Origin: Synechococcus sp. UW140 | GTDB taxonomy: Bacteria; Cyanobacteriota; Cyanobacteriia; PCC-6307; Cyanobiaceae | Assembly: GCA_945878795.1 (NCBI GenBank) | Contig: CAMDWF010000012.1 | Location: forward strand, 1 to 16,299 | DNA length: 16,299 nt | Reading direction: 5' to 3' | Part shown: positions 8,473 to 15,900 of the stretch, piece by piece | How positions within the stretch are numbered: position 1 is the first letter of the stretch | Layout: every line of letters begins with the position of its first letter | Notes under the pieces: model-generated | Database searches by the model: none | Seen by the model: only the letters and a program-made list of their open reading frames with translations | Told to the model about the DNA's origin: nothing | Translations under genes and position numbers: made by a program

Positions 8473-8509
8473 AGATTCATGCCATGGATAATCCTGAAAC
8501 CATGAATCT
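8473..8509. repeat. Inverted repeat AGATTCATG / CATGAATCT
   Basis: A perfect 9-base inverted repeat with a 19-base loop. The arms are 8473-8481 and 8501-8509. The repeat spans the first possible start codon (8484) of the broken small frame, and the second in-frame ATG (8502) lies inside the right arm. It could form a hairpin that hides the start in RNA, or be an operator-like palindrome. Only the repeat itself is observed. Confidence 0.6.
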
Positions 8510-8675
8510 CTTGGTTGGTGTAACCAGCAAGGTTGCCCAAGACAGCCTGCCCGAGAAGCAATTTTAGCCTCGCCTCGAAATTCTCCAGGCTAAGTACAAT
8601 CCCCAGCATCTAGGCAAGTCCGGCAAAGGCAAACGTCCATGGCTGGAAGAAGATGATTTGATCCACAACCAGTAA
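8484..8675 (+). pseudogene. Small unrecognised protein gene interrupted by one in-frame TAG
   Basis: From ATG 8484 the frame runs 27 codons (including LLVGVTSKVAQDSLPEKQF) to a TAG at 8565-8567. It then continues open in the same frame for a further 35 codons to TAA at 8673-8675. The second half is protein-like (PRLEILQAKYNPQHLG, KSGKGKRPWLEEDD). The TAG sits where a CAG (Gln) one base different would restore a 63-residue protein. I do not recognise the family. The simplest reading is a recently broken gene; alternatives are a short 27-residue peptide, amber readthrough, or a sequencing error. It overlaps an inverted repeat at its start and lies in a gene-poor stretch, with no partner gene next to it that would suggest a function. 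Confidence 0.4.
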
Positions 8676-8688
8676 AATTGCCAAATTG

Positions 8689-8718
8689 ACTATATAATAA
8701 CTGCTGAGATCTTGGCAA
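8689..8718 (-). promoter_or_regulatory. Promoter-like pair TTGCCA - 18 bases - TATAGT
   Basis: On the minus strand TTGCCA (8713-8718) is followed after 18 bases by TATAGT (8689-8694). The same A+T-rich patch also contains a perfect TATAAT on the plus strand (8693-8698) but without a -35 box. The minus-strand promoter would read against the amber-broken frame and toward rpsT. The patch stands out in this G+C-rich region, but such boxes also occur by chance in A+T-rich DNA. Confidence 0.25.
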
Positions 8719-8797
8719 AGATGTTCGAAACCCCTCCTGATCGATCCGGTAACTGACCAGGGCCGGCCAAGCCGTGCCCCCCTCCCCGGTCAACGAA

Positions 8798-10063
8798 TTA
8801 GCCAGGGGATTGGTGGCCATGGGGGGACTGGCCCTGCTGGGGCAAGGCAGCCGGCCGGATCGAGAGCTGAATCTCCCGCTGACCCCTCACCACCTTGAGG
8901 GGGAGGGGTTCGCCCACCTTGGCCTGTTCGACCCTCTTGAGCAAATCAGCTGGCGTGGCGACCCTGTCCGCAGCAATCGAAACCACCAGGTCGCCCCGCT
9001 TGAGTCCCGAGGCCTCCGCCGGGCTTTGGGGAAGCACCTTCTGGACCAAGGCGCCATCGCGCTCGGGCAGTTGCAAAAGGGCATTGGGATCCTGATTGTT
9101 CTCCCGGGCGACCCTTGCCGTCAGCGGCACCAGCTGGAGACCCAAGTAGGGATGAATCACCTTGCCACCAGAGGCCAATTGGTCCGCCACCCGCTTAGCC
9201 AGGTTGATCGGGATGGCGAAACCCAGGCCCGCTCCCGGTCCGGACCGCACGAGGGTATTGATACCAATCACCTCCCCACTGGCATTGATTAACGGGCCCC
9301 CAGAATTGCCTGGATTGATGGCGGCATCGGTCTGGATGAGATCCAGTCGTTTGTCAGCAAACCCAAGACTGTTGATATCCCGGTGCAGGCTGCTAACAAT
9401 GCCCAGGGTCACAGTCCTTTCCAGCCCATAGGGACTCCCAAGGGCAATGGCCCAGTCGCCTACTTCCAGGGCTTCGGAGTCTCCGAGGGGGGCCGCTTTG
9501 AGTTCAGCCCCTGGAGAGGGCAAGCGCACTACCGCTAGGTCGGTCACCGGATCAGCCCCGATCACCGTGGCATCAACCTGGTGACCATCGGCAAAAGTGA
9601 TAGCCACCCCATCGACTTGATCGACCACATGGGCATTGGTAAGGACCAGACCCTGGGACGCATCGATCACCACCCCAGAACCCTGACCCCGCTCCCGCAT
9701 CGAAGTCGAGGGATCTCCCATCAAATCGCGCAGCAAGGGATCCAACATGGCCGGATCAAAGGCGGGCCTGGCCACCTGGCGCTCCGTATCAATGCGGACC
9801 ACGGCCGGCGATACCCGACGGGCCGCCTCGGCCACGAAGCTATGGGTGGACTTGGCCCCAGCCTGGAACAAATCAGGGGCTGAGGCGGTGGGGATGAGCG
9901 CCAAGACCGGCGCAGATCTCCACGGGGACAACATCACCAGGGCGGCCAGAAAAACGGTCAGCACCGGACGAACCAGTTGGCGATAAAGCTGGATCAGGGC
10001 GAGAACTCCCAACATGTCAGAAACTGAAACTAGGAGAATTCCTGCCAAGCAAGGCGTGGCCAT
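8798..10063 (-). CDS. HtrA/Deg-family serine protease with one PDZ domain
   Basis: A 421-residue trypsin-like protease of the HtrA group (HhoA/HhoB/HtrA of cyanobacteria), which degrades or refolds damaged proteins in the periplasm or at membranes. The catalytic triad is H145 (TNAHVV), D175 (DLAVVR) and S254 (GNSGGPL). One PDZ domain covers about residues 300-405 (HPYLGLQLVPLT ... SGLKRGDLVVSI). The N-terminus holds a hydrophobic segment (about 33-46, after LYRQLVR), a likely signal peptide or membrane anchor. The first ATG (10063) adds 16 residues before a second ATG at 10015; the second gives a more usual signal-peptide layout and may be the true start. After the PDZ domain is a short Gln/Pro/His-rich tail. 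It diverges from the small CxxC gene. It cannot be assigned safely to htrA, hhoA or hhoB. Confidence 0.95.
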   Translation of the reverse strand: MATPCLAGILLVSVSDMLGVLALIQLYRQLVRPVLTVFLAALVMLSPWRSAPVLALIPTASAPDLFQAGAKSTHSFVAEAARRVSPAVVRIDTERQVARPAFDPAMLDPLLRDLMGDPSTSMRERGQGSGVVIDASQGLVLTNAHVVDQVDGVAITFADGHQVDATVIGADPVTDLAVVRLPSPGAELKAAPLGDSEALEVGDWAIALGSPYGLERTVTLGIVSSLHRDINSLGFADKRLDLIQTDAAINPGNSGGPLINASGEVIGINTLVRSGPGAGLGFAIPINLAKRVADQLASGGKVIHPYLGLQLVPLTARVARENNQDPNALLQLPERDGALVQKVLPQSPAEASGLKRGDLVVSIAADRVATPADLLKRVEQAKVGEPLPLKVVRGQREIQLSIRPAALPQQGQSPHGHQSPG

Positions 10064-10236
10064 TCATGCCGGATTCCCCCCGCTTCGCAAAGCCCGTCTG
10101 CCACCCGCTGGGATTTCTATCAGGCGCAATCACCAGCCAACCGATGCAGAATCCCCAATTTCGCGGTCCTCAAGCCAGGTTCGGCCGTCCCGAACGGGAT
10201 CGGCTCGCCTAAGTTGACACGAATTTTGCGCCGGCC

Positions 10237-10503
10237 ATGGTCACAAGTTCTCCCGGCAGCCGGCGACGCTGCACCCTCTGCGAAGTCGAGATCCAAACCT
10301 TGGTCGGCGGCCAGGATCTTGTCCATTTCAGCCTGGGGGCCCCTGGCACCCGATCCAAACTCTGGGCCAGGGTCTGTCAGTACCTGCGCACTCCCGAACA
10401 GTGTGCCCAGTGCCTCAACCAAGACCAGGGCCAGAGGGGCGACGTCAGCAAAAGTGATTACTACGCCGAACCCCCGGTTCTGGACATGCCCAGCTCCCTT
10501 TGA
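10237..10503 (+). CDS. Small CxxC...CxxC protein of unknown function, possible zinc ribbon
   Basis: An 88-residue protein with two CxxC pairs, C12-x2-C15 (RRCTLCEVE) and C56-x2-C59 (EQCAQCLNQD), and a further C47, a pattern that fits a small zinc ribbon. The centre reads like conserved protein (VGGQDLVHFSLG, SKLWARVCQYLRTPEQC), with an aromatic patch SDYYAEPP near the C-terminus. I cannot name a family, though it resembles small conserved cyanobacterial hypotheticals. It is directly upstream of the rimP-nusA-ylxR-infB cluster on the same strand, with about 155 bases to the preferred rimP start. A role with ribosome or RNA factors is only guilt by association. The ATG at 10237 is used because no better start precedes the first CxxC. 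Confidence 0.6.
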   Translation: MVTSSPGSRRRCTLCEVEIQTLVGGQDLVHFSLGAPGTRSKLWARVCQYLRTPEQCAQCLNQDQGQRGDVSKSDYYAEPPVLDMPSSL

Positions 10504-10658
10504 ACCGGAGCCATTCCCTCCACCCCCAGTCCCTTAAGGTGGTCTCTTGCCCGCCGGGCAACACCCTTTCCGCCCCTGCGCCGGTCCGCCGGCCAGCGTC
10601 ATGGGGGGGCAGTTTGACAACTGCAGCTGCGGCGGTCCGCCCCAGCCCTTGTCTCCCC
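10504..10658 (+). promoter_or_regulatory. Leader region ahead of rimP
   Basis: If rimP starts at the TTG at 10659, this 155-base, very G+C-rich stretch separates it from the small CxxC gene. It contains a TTGACA at 10614-10619 that could be a -35 box, but nothing like a -10 box is found 16-18 bases later. The frame is also open through it in phase with rimP, so an N-terminal extension cannot be fully excluded; the translated text is low-complexity and does not resemble RimP. Confidence 0.25.
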
Positions 10659-11132
10659 TTGCCCCACCCGCTTGTTGCCGATCTTGAGCGCCTGGCTGCC
10701 GCTGAGGCCCTGGCGGCGGATCTTCAAGTCGTAGCCGTCCATCTCCACAGCCATCGCATCCCCATGACGGTGCAAGTAATGGTGCGGCGATCCGATGGCG
10801 GCGACGTCAACCTTGACGCCTGCGCAGCCTTCAGCGGCCCCCTCGGTGAGGCCCTTGAGAGTTCAGCCCTTCTGGAAAGCCCCTACGTGTTGGAAGTGAG
10901 CAGCCCCGGCATCGATGAAGAGCTGACCAGCGATCGTGATTTCACCAGCTTTCGTGGTTTTCCGGTGGCGGTCACCCTGGGCGACGGGCAAGGGGCCGAA
11001 CAGATCCGCGAAGGTCTCCTCCTCGGGCGTGACGCGCTAGAGCTTCGGCTCAATGTGCGCGGCCGGACCGTGCGCCTGAATCGCGCCGCCGTGACCCATG
11101 TGCGCCTGGTCAGCCCCCGCGATGGCCCCTGA
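10659..11132 (+). CDS. rimP: Ribosome maturation factor RimP
   Basis: A 157-residue RimP (formerly YhbC/P15a), needed for maturation of the 30S ribosomal subunit. The core is clear: YVLEVSSPGIDEELTSDRDF and the following SFRGFPVAVTL mark the family, and the C-terminal SH3-like part (LRLNVRGRTVRLNRAAV) follows. The frame can be opened as far upstream as 10500, overlapping the previous stop, but that 53-residue extension is Pro/Ser/Ala-rich. The TTG at 10659 gives (M)PHPLVADLERL, the N-terminus expected for picocyanobacterial RimP and a normal length, so it is preferred. No Shine-Dalgarno sequence precedes it. It heads the rimP-nusA-ylxR-infB cluster, conserved across bacteria, with nusA 71 bases downstream. 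Confidence 0.92.
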   Translation: MPHPLVADLERLAAAEALAADLQVVAVHLHSHRIPMTVQVMVRRSDGGDVNLDACAAFSGPLGEALESSALLESPYVLEVSSPGIDEELTSDRDFTSFRGFPVAVTLGDGQGAEQIREGLLLGRDALELRLNVRGRTVRLNRAAVTHVRLVSPRDGP

Positions 11133-11203
11133 CCTGGCAGAGCCTTTCAACTAAGGCAGCCCGCCACCCAGTCTTCCAACCCTCCCTTGCTTCCCTTCCC
11201 CCC

Positions 11204-12592
11204 ATGGCCCTGGTTCTGCTGCCCGGTCTTAACAACTTGATCGAGGACATCAGTGAAGAGAAAAAGCTGCCCCCACAGGTGGTGGAGTCGGCCCTGCGGG
11301 AAGCCCTACTGAAAGGCTACGAGCGCTATCGCAGAACCCTCTATCTGGGCATCAGCGAAGATCCCTTTGAGGAGGATTATTTCAGTAATTTTGATGTGGC
11401 CCTGGATCTCGATGAAGAAGGCTATCGAGTTCTAGCCAGTAAGATTATCGTTGAAGAGGTCGAGAGCGAAGATCACCAGATCTCGATCGAGGAAGTCAGG
11501 CAAGTCGCCGATGACGCCCAAACTGGCGACACGGTGGTGCTTGATGTCACCCCGGAAAAAGATGACTTCGGTCGGATGGCTGCCGCCACAACCAAGCAGG
11601 TGCTAGCCCAGAAACTACGGGATCAACAGCGCCGCATGATTCAGGAGGAATTCGCCGACCTTGAGGATCCGGTCCTCACGGCGCGAGTGATTCGCTTCGA
11701 GCGACAGTCGGTCATCATGGGTGTCAGTTCCGGCCTAGGCCGCCCTGAGGTGGAAGCCGAACTCCCGCGGCGAGACCAATTGCCGAATGACAACTATCGA
11801 GCCAATGCCACATTCAAGGTTTTCCTGAAAGAGGTGAGTGAGGTTCCACGCCGGGGGCCGCAACTGTTCATCTCACGCTCAAATGCCGGCCTAGTTGTAT
11901 ATCTTTTTGAAAATGAAGTTCCTGAAATTCAAGAGGGCTCGGTGCGCATTGTCGCCGTTGCCCGTGAAGCCAATCCTCCCTCCCGCTCAGTGGGCCCTCG
12001 CACCAAGGTGGCGGTAGATAGTGTTGAAAGGGAGGTCGATCCCGTCGGCGCCTGTATCGGGGCCAGGGGCTCTCGCATTCAACAGGTAGTCAATGAATTG
12101 CGTGGTGAGAAGATCGATGTTATTCGTTGGTCCCCTGACCCCGGCGAATACATCGCCCACTCCCTCAGTCCGGCTCGCGTAGACAGGGTGCGGCTCGTCG
12201 ATCCTGAGGGTCACCATGCCCATGTGCTCGTACCTCCCGACCAACTCAGTCTGGCGATTGGTCGTGAAGGTCAGAACGTGCGCCTGGCTGCAAGATTGAC
12301 GGGTTGGAAAATCGACATCAAGAATTCCCAGGAATACAACCAGTCCTCCGAAGACGAAACCGTCGCCGTTCTCATTAGCCAAAGGCAGGAAGAAGAAACC
12401 CTGCAAGCGGAAGCTGAGGCCCGATTGGCCGCGGAACAAGCCACCAGAGCCGAGGAGGACGCCCGCCTCCGGGAGCTTTACCCCTTGCCCGAGGACGATG
12501 ACGAAGTGGTCGAGAGTGTCGACCTGGCGCCAAGTAGCGATTTGGACTCAAGCGACGCCGCCGCAGAAACCAACATCGAGAAGGCAAGGTGA
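11204..12592 (+). CDS. nusA: Transcription elongation/termination factor NusA
   Basis: A 462-residue NusA, which binds RNA polymerase and nascent RNA and influences pausing, termination and antitermination. Order of domains: N-terminal polymerase-binding domain (about 1-130), S1 domain (about 155-220), KH1 with the GARG loop at about 286-289 (DPVGACIGARGSRIQ), KH2 with GREG at about 353-356 (LAIGREGQNVRLAARLTGWK). After KH2 comes a charged, Glu/Ala-rich, probably coiled-coil then acidic tail of about 85 residues instead of the acidic repeat domains of E. coli NusA. The ATG at 11204 gives MALVLLPGLNNLIEDIS, a usual cyanobacterial start; it follows a pyrimidine-rich stretch with no Shine-Dalgarno sequence. 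The stop codon overlaps the ylxR GTG start by four bases. Confidence 0.98.
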   Translation: MALVLLPGLNNLIEDISEEKKLPPQVVESALREALLKGYERYRRTLYLGISEDPFEEDYFSNFDVALDLDEEGYRVLASKIIVEEVESEDHQISIEEVRQVADDAQTGDTVVLDVTPEKDDFGRMAAATTKQVLAQKLRDQQRRMIQEEFADLEDPVLTARVIRFERQSVIMGVSSGLGRPEVEAELPRRDQLPNDNYRANATFKVFLKEVSEVPRRGPQLFISRSNAGLVVYLFENEVPEIQEGSVRIVAVAREANPPSRSVGPRTKVAVDSVEREVDPVGACIGARGSRIQQVVNELRGEKIDVIRWSPDPGEYIAHSLSPARVDRVRLVDPEGHHAHVLVPPDQLSLAIGREGQNVRLAARLTGWKIDIKNSQEYNQSSEDETVAVLISQRQEEETLQAEAEARLAAEQATRAEEDARLRELYPLPEDDDEVVESVDLAPSSDLDSSDAAAETNIEKAR

Positions 12593-12954
12593 GGGGCGAT
12601 CGCCCGGTGCTGCGCCGCTGCGTGGCCTGCAGGACCCTGGCGGACCGACGCCATCTATGGCGGGTCATCCGCCTGGCTGGTGGAGGGTTCGCCCTGGATC
12701 GGGGTATGGGCCGCTCGGCCTACGTCTGTCCAAGCCATGATTGTCTGCAAGACAGCCAACGGCGCCGGCGCCTCCAGAGGTCCCTGCGCTGTCAGGTGCC
12801 CGCCTCGATCCTGGAGAGCCTGCAGGCGCGCCTGAAGCAGCCCCTGAGGCAAGATGAGGCATGGCCAGCGTCCCAATGTGGCCCGGACACCCCGGTTACC
12901 CCCGACCGAATCAGAGACCTGAATGACCACCAGCGGCAAAATGAGAATTTATGA
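12589..12954 (+). CDS. ylxR: YlxR-family protein (DUF448)
   Basis: A 121-residue protein of the YlxR/DUF448 family, small basic proteins commonly encoded between nusA and infB. The N-terminal signature RRCVACRTLADRRHLWRVIR is at about residues 9-28, and GRSAYVCPSHDCL follows at about 41-53, with the family's conserved Cys residues. It is rich in Arg (QRRRRLQRSL), which fits nucleic-acid binding, and has a poorly conserved tail of about 35 residues. The start codon is GTG, overlapping the nusA stop as GTGA, so translation is probably coupled. The 3' end overlaps the infB start by 32 bases in another frame. RNA binding is the likely role from family knowledge, but the precise function is unsettled. 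Confidence 0.93.
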   Translation: MRGDRPVLRRCVACRTLADRRHLWRVIRLAGGGFALDRGMGRSAYVCPSHDCLQDSQRRRRLQRSLRCQVPASILESLQARLKQPLRQDEAWPASQCGPDTPVTPDRIRDLNDHQRQNENL

Positions 12955-15900
12955 GTTGTCCAAGGACCTGGGCCTGGAGAACAAGGACGTGCTCGACGCC
13001 GCCGAGACCCTTGCCATCCCGGCCCGCAGCCATAGCAGCTCAATCAGCGAAGATGAGGCGGGTCGCATTCGCGCACTGATCCGCACCAAAAACAACGGAG
13101 GCACAGCTGCACCTGCGCCGGCCCTCAACGCCATCCTCGCCGTGAAGAAGGCGAATCAGGAAAGCGGGGCCACCGTAGGGACGGTGCCTTCTGAGCCTCC
13201 GGCTCGTCCAGTGGCACCAGCCCCACCGGCGGCCGCCGCGACCCCCACACGCCCAGCTCCGGCCCGGACCGCCTCAGGGCCAGCAAGTCCACCCAGCCGC
13301 CCGGCCGAAGTCGTCAGCCCTCCCGCATCCCGGCCGCTGCCTGCCAAGCCAGCAGAGGCCGGAGCTGCCAGACCCCAACCGGTTCGCCCAGCGGCGAATC
13401 TGCCCACGCCCCGGCCTGCAGCGGCCGTAGCCCTGGGCGACACCGACGCATCGGCGCCGCCCAAGCCTGGCGTTGCACCGACGGCGGGATCCCCACCAGC
13501 CCCCGCCGCCTCAGCACCAGCCGCCCCAGCGCGACCCGCCGCACCATCCCCCCGGCCGGTCCAGGAGATCCGTAGACCCGATTCGACCAAACCGCCAGCG
13601 GCAGCCCAGCCAAGCCGGCCACCGCTTTCACCATCGCCGCGCCCGGAAGGCAGTCAGCGCCCCGCGCCACCGAGCCCTGGCCCCCGGGCTTCAGGTGCCC
13701 CCGTTCGCCCACCCTCGGTCAGTGGCGGATCCAGACCCCAACTGGTAGGACGTCCCCAACCTGCGGGCACGGGCCCTGCGACCCCAGGCAACAAGCCGCC
13801 TGCGCCGGTCATCAAGGGGGCGGCACCCTCCATCAAACCGCCACCACCCCCTTCGCTGCGTCCTGCCCCCCCGGCGGCTCGACCGGCCCCACCATCGTCC
13901 CGGCCCGCTCCACCGTCGGTTCGACCCGCCCCCTCATCCTCCCGGCCCCAAAGGCCAGGCGCTCCAGCGACGGTGCGGGCGGGTACGGGCGGCAGTCGGC
14001 CAGCGGCACCGGGTTCGCGCCCCTCCCCGGGTCCCGGACGGCCAGGGGTCACTCCCTTGGAGCTGGTGGGCAAGCCCATCCGCCGGGACAGTGCCGGCCC
14101 AGGAACCCCCAGCAGCGGTCGGCCGGCTGCCCCAGGTCGACCCGGAATGCCGGCTGGCATGCGCAAGCCCATGGCACCGGGCGAGCTGATGCAGCTGCAG
14201 ACCCCCAATGGTCGCCCCACGCCTGCCGCCCCCCGCCGCCAAGGCACCGAAAGCACCGGTGGTGATACCGAGCTGGTCCGCCCCACAGCCGCTCCCACGG
14301 CGGCGCCGCCCAAACGCCCCGGTTTCCGTCCGCCAGTGGCGGGAGCTCCCAGCACCCGGGCCCGCCGCCCTGACTGGGATGACAGCGCAAAATTGGAAGC
14401 ACTGCGCAGCCGCTCGCCCCAGAAACAGCGCCAGAAAGTACACATCATCGGCGAAAACGATGATGCCCTCACCGCCGAAACCGGTGGTTTCGCAGGTGAA
14501 CAGGAGGCACTGGTGCTCCAGGCGAGCCTGGCCAGGCCCGCCAAGCCCCGCAGTAGCGCTGCGGCCGCGCTCAAGCCAACGGTGGCCGTTCGCAAGCGCA
14601 AAAAAGAAACCACCCGCCAACGTCAGCGCCGCCGTGCCATGGAGCTGCGGGCGGCCCGGGAAGCCAAGTCCCAGCGGCCCGAAATGCTGATCGTGCCGGA
14701 GGGCAACCTCACGGTGCAGGAATTGGCGGACCGCTTGGGAGTCGAAAGCTCCGAGATCATCAAGTCCCTGTTCTTCAAGGGCATCATCGCCACCGTGACC
14801 CAGACCCTCGATCTGCCCACGATCGAGACCGTTTCGGACGAATTCGGCGTTCCTGTCCTGGAAGACGACGTCGAATCTGCGGCTAAGAAAACCGTGGAAA
14901 TGATCGAGGCCAGCGATCTGGCCCACCTGATCCGGCGGCCGCCGGTGGTCACGGTGATGGGTCACGTCGACCACGGCAAGACCAGCCTGCTGGACGCCAT
15001 ACGCAAGACGCGGGTAGCGGCCGGCGAAGCCGGTGGGATTACCCAGCACATCGGTGCTTACCAGGTTGAGGTGTCCCTAGGCGGTGAAGATCACCACATC
15101 ACCTTCCTCGATACCCCAGGGCACGAGGCCTTCACCGCCATGCGGGCCCGTGGCACCAAGGTCACCGACATCGCCGTCCTGGTGGTAGCCGCCGACGATG
15201 GTGTGAGGCCCCAGACCCTGGAGGCCATCAGCCACGCCAGGGCCGCCGAAGTCCCCATCGTGGTGGCAATCAACAAGATCGACAAGGAAGGGGCCTCCCC
15301 CGATCGGGTCAAGCAGGAACTCTCCGGCCACGACCTCGTAGCGGAGGACTGGGGTGGCAACACCGTGATGGTACCGGTGAGCGCCATCAAGGGCGAGAAC
15401 ATCGACAAACTGTTGGAAATGATCCTGTTGGTCTCCGATGTCGAAGACCTCCAGGCCAATCCCGACCGCCTGGCACGCGGCACTGTGATTGAGGCCCACT
15501 TGGACAAGGCCAAGGGCCCCGTGGCCACCCTGTTGATCCAAAACGGCACCCTGCGTGCTGGCGATGTTTTGGCTGCAGGTCCTGTGCTCGGCAAGGTGCG
15601 AGCCATGGTGGATGACACCGGCAAGCGGGTCAAACAGGCCGGTCCTTCCAGTGCCGTCGAAGCGCTTGGCTTCAGCGAGGTGCCCACCGCCGGTGACGAG
15701 TTTGAGGTTTATCTAGACGAGAAGTCGGCCCGGGCCGTGGTCGGAGACAGGGCCAATGAAGCCCGCGCCACCCGACTAGCCCAGCAGATGGCCTCTCGCC
15801 GGGTCTCCCTGGCCTCGATGTCAAGCAAAGTCAGCGAGGGCGAGCTAAAGGAGCTCAACCTGATCTTGAAAGCCGATGTGCAGGGGAGTGTGGAAGCAAT

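Larger units (their letters stand above)
7924..8797. other. Gene-poor 874-base stretch between rpsT and the HtrA-like protease
   Basis: No intact gene can be supported here, although the flanking sequence is tightly packed. The stretch has several short pieces of protein-like reading on the plus strand. One frame, 8154-8396 (80 codons, with text such as GSRISVHGDLIAC and VPVEWAGRQAASLALAM), lacks a good start. Another, about 8091-8210 in a different frame, contains LDGSGLKGPLTLEYLEAP. These could be parts of one decayed, frameshifted gene, but I do not recognise a family. The right part, from about 8450, is more A+T-rich and holds an amber-broken small frame, an inverted repeat and promoter-like boxes. 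The rpsT promoter should lie near the left end. Confidence 0.5.

Noticed and set aside
8739..8797. Inverted repeat TGACC / GGTCA with an inner GGCCGGCC after the protease gene, as a terminator
   Set aside because: The paired stem is short, the loop is long and there is no U-run.
8590..8820. 76-residue minus-strand frame overlapping the 3' end of the protease gene
   Set aside because: It is antisense to the better-supported broken plus-strand frame, overlaps a real gene and has no family resemblance.
10179..10195. Small hairpin GTTCGG / CCGAAC upstream of the CxxC gene
   Set aside because: Six pairs with no U-tract is expected by chance in G+C-rich DNA.
10214..10219. TTGACA just ahead of the CxxC gene
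   Set aside because: No -10-like sequence lies 16-18 bases downstream; the spacing would put the -10 box inside the coding region.
12597..12604. GCGATCGC, the HIP1 palindrome common in many cyanobacteria
   Set aside because: I noticed only this one copy in the window, at the nusA/ylxR junction. A single copy carries no weight.
13934..15049. Long open frames on the strand opposite infB (371 residues, plus a 319-residue one at 13654-14613)
   Set aside because: They are antisense to a clear IF-2 gene; G+C-rich, Pro-rich coding DNA leaves the opposite frames open. The translations are low-complexity and resemble no family.
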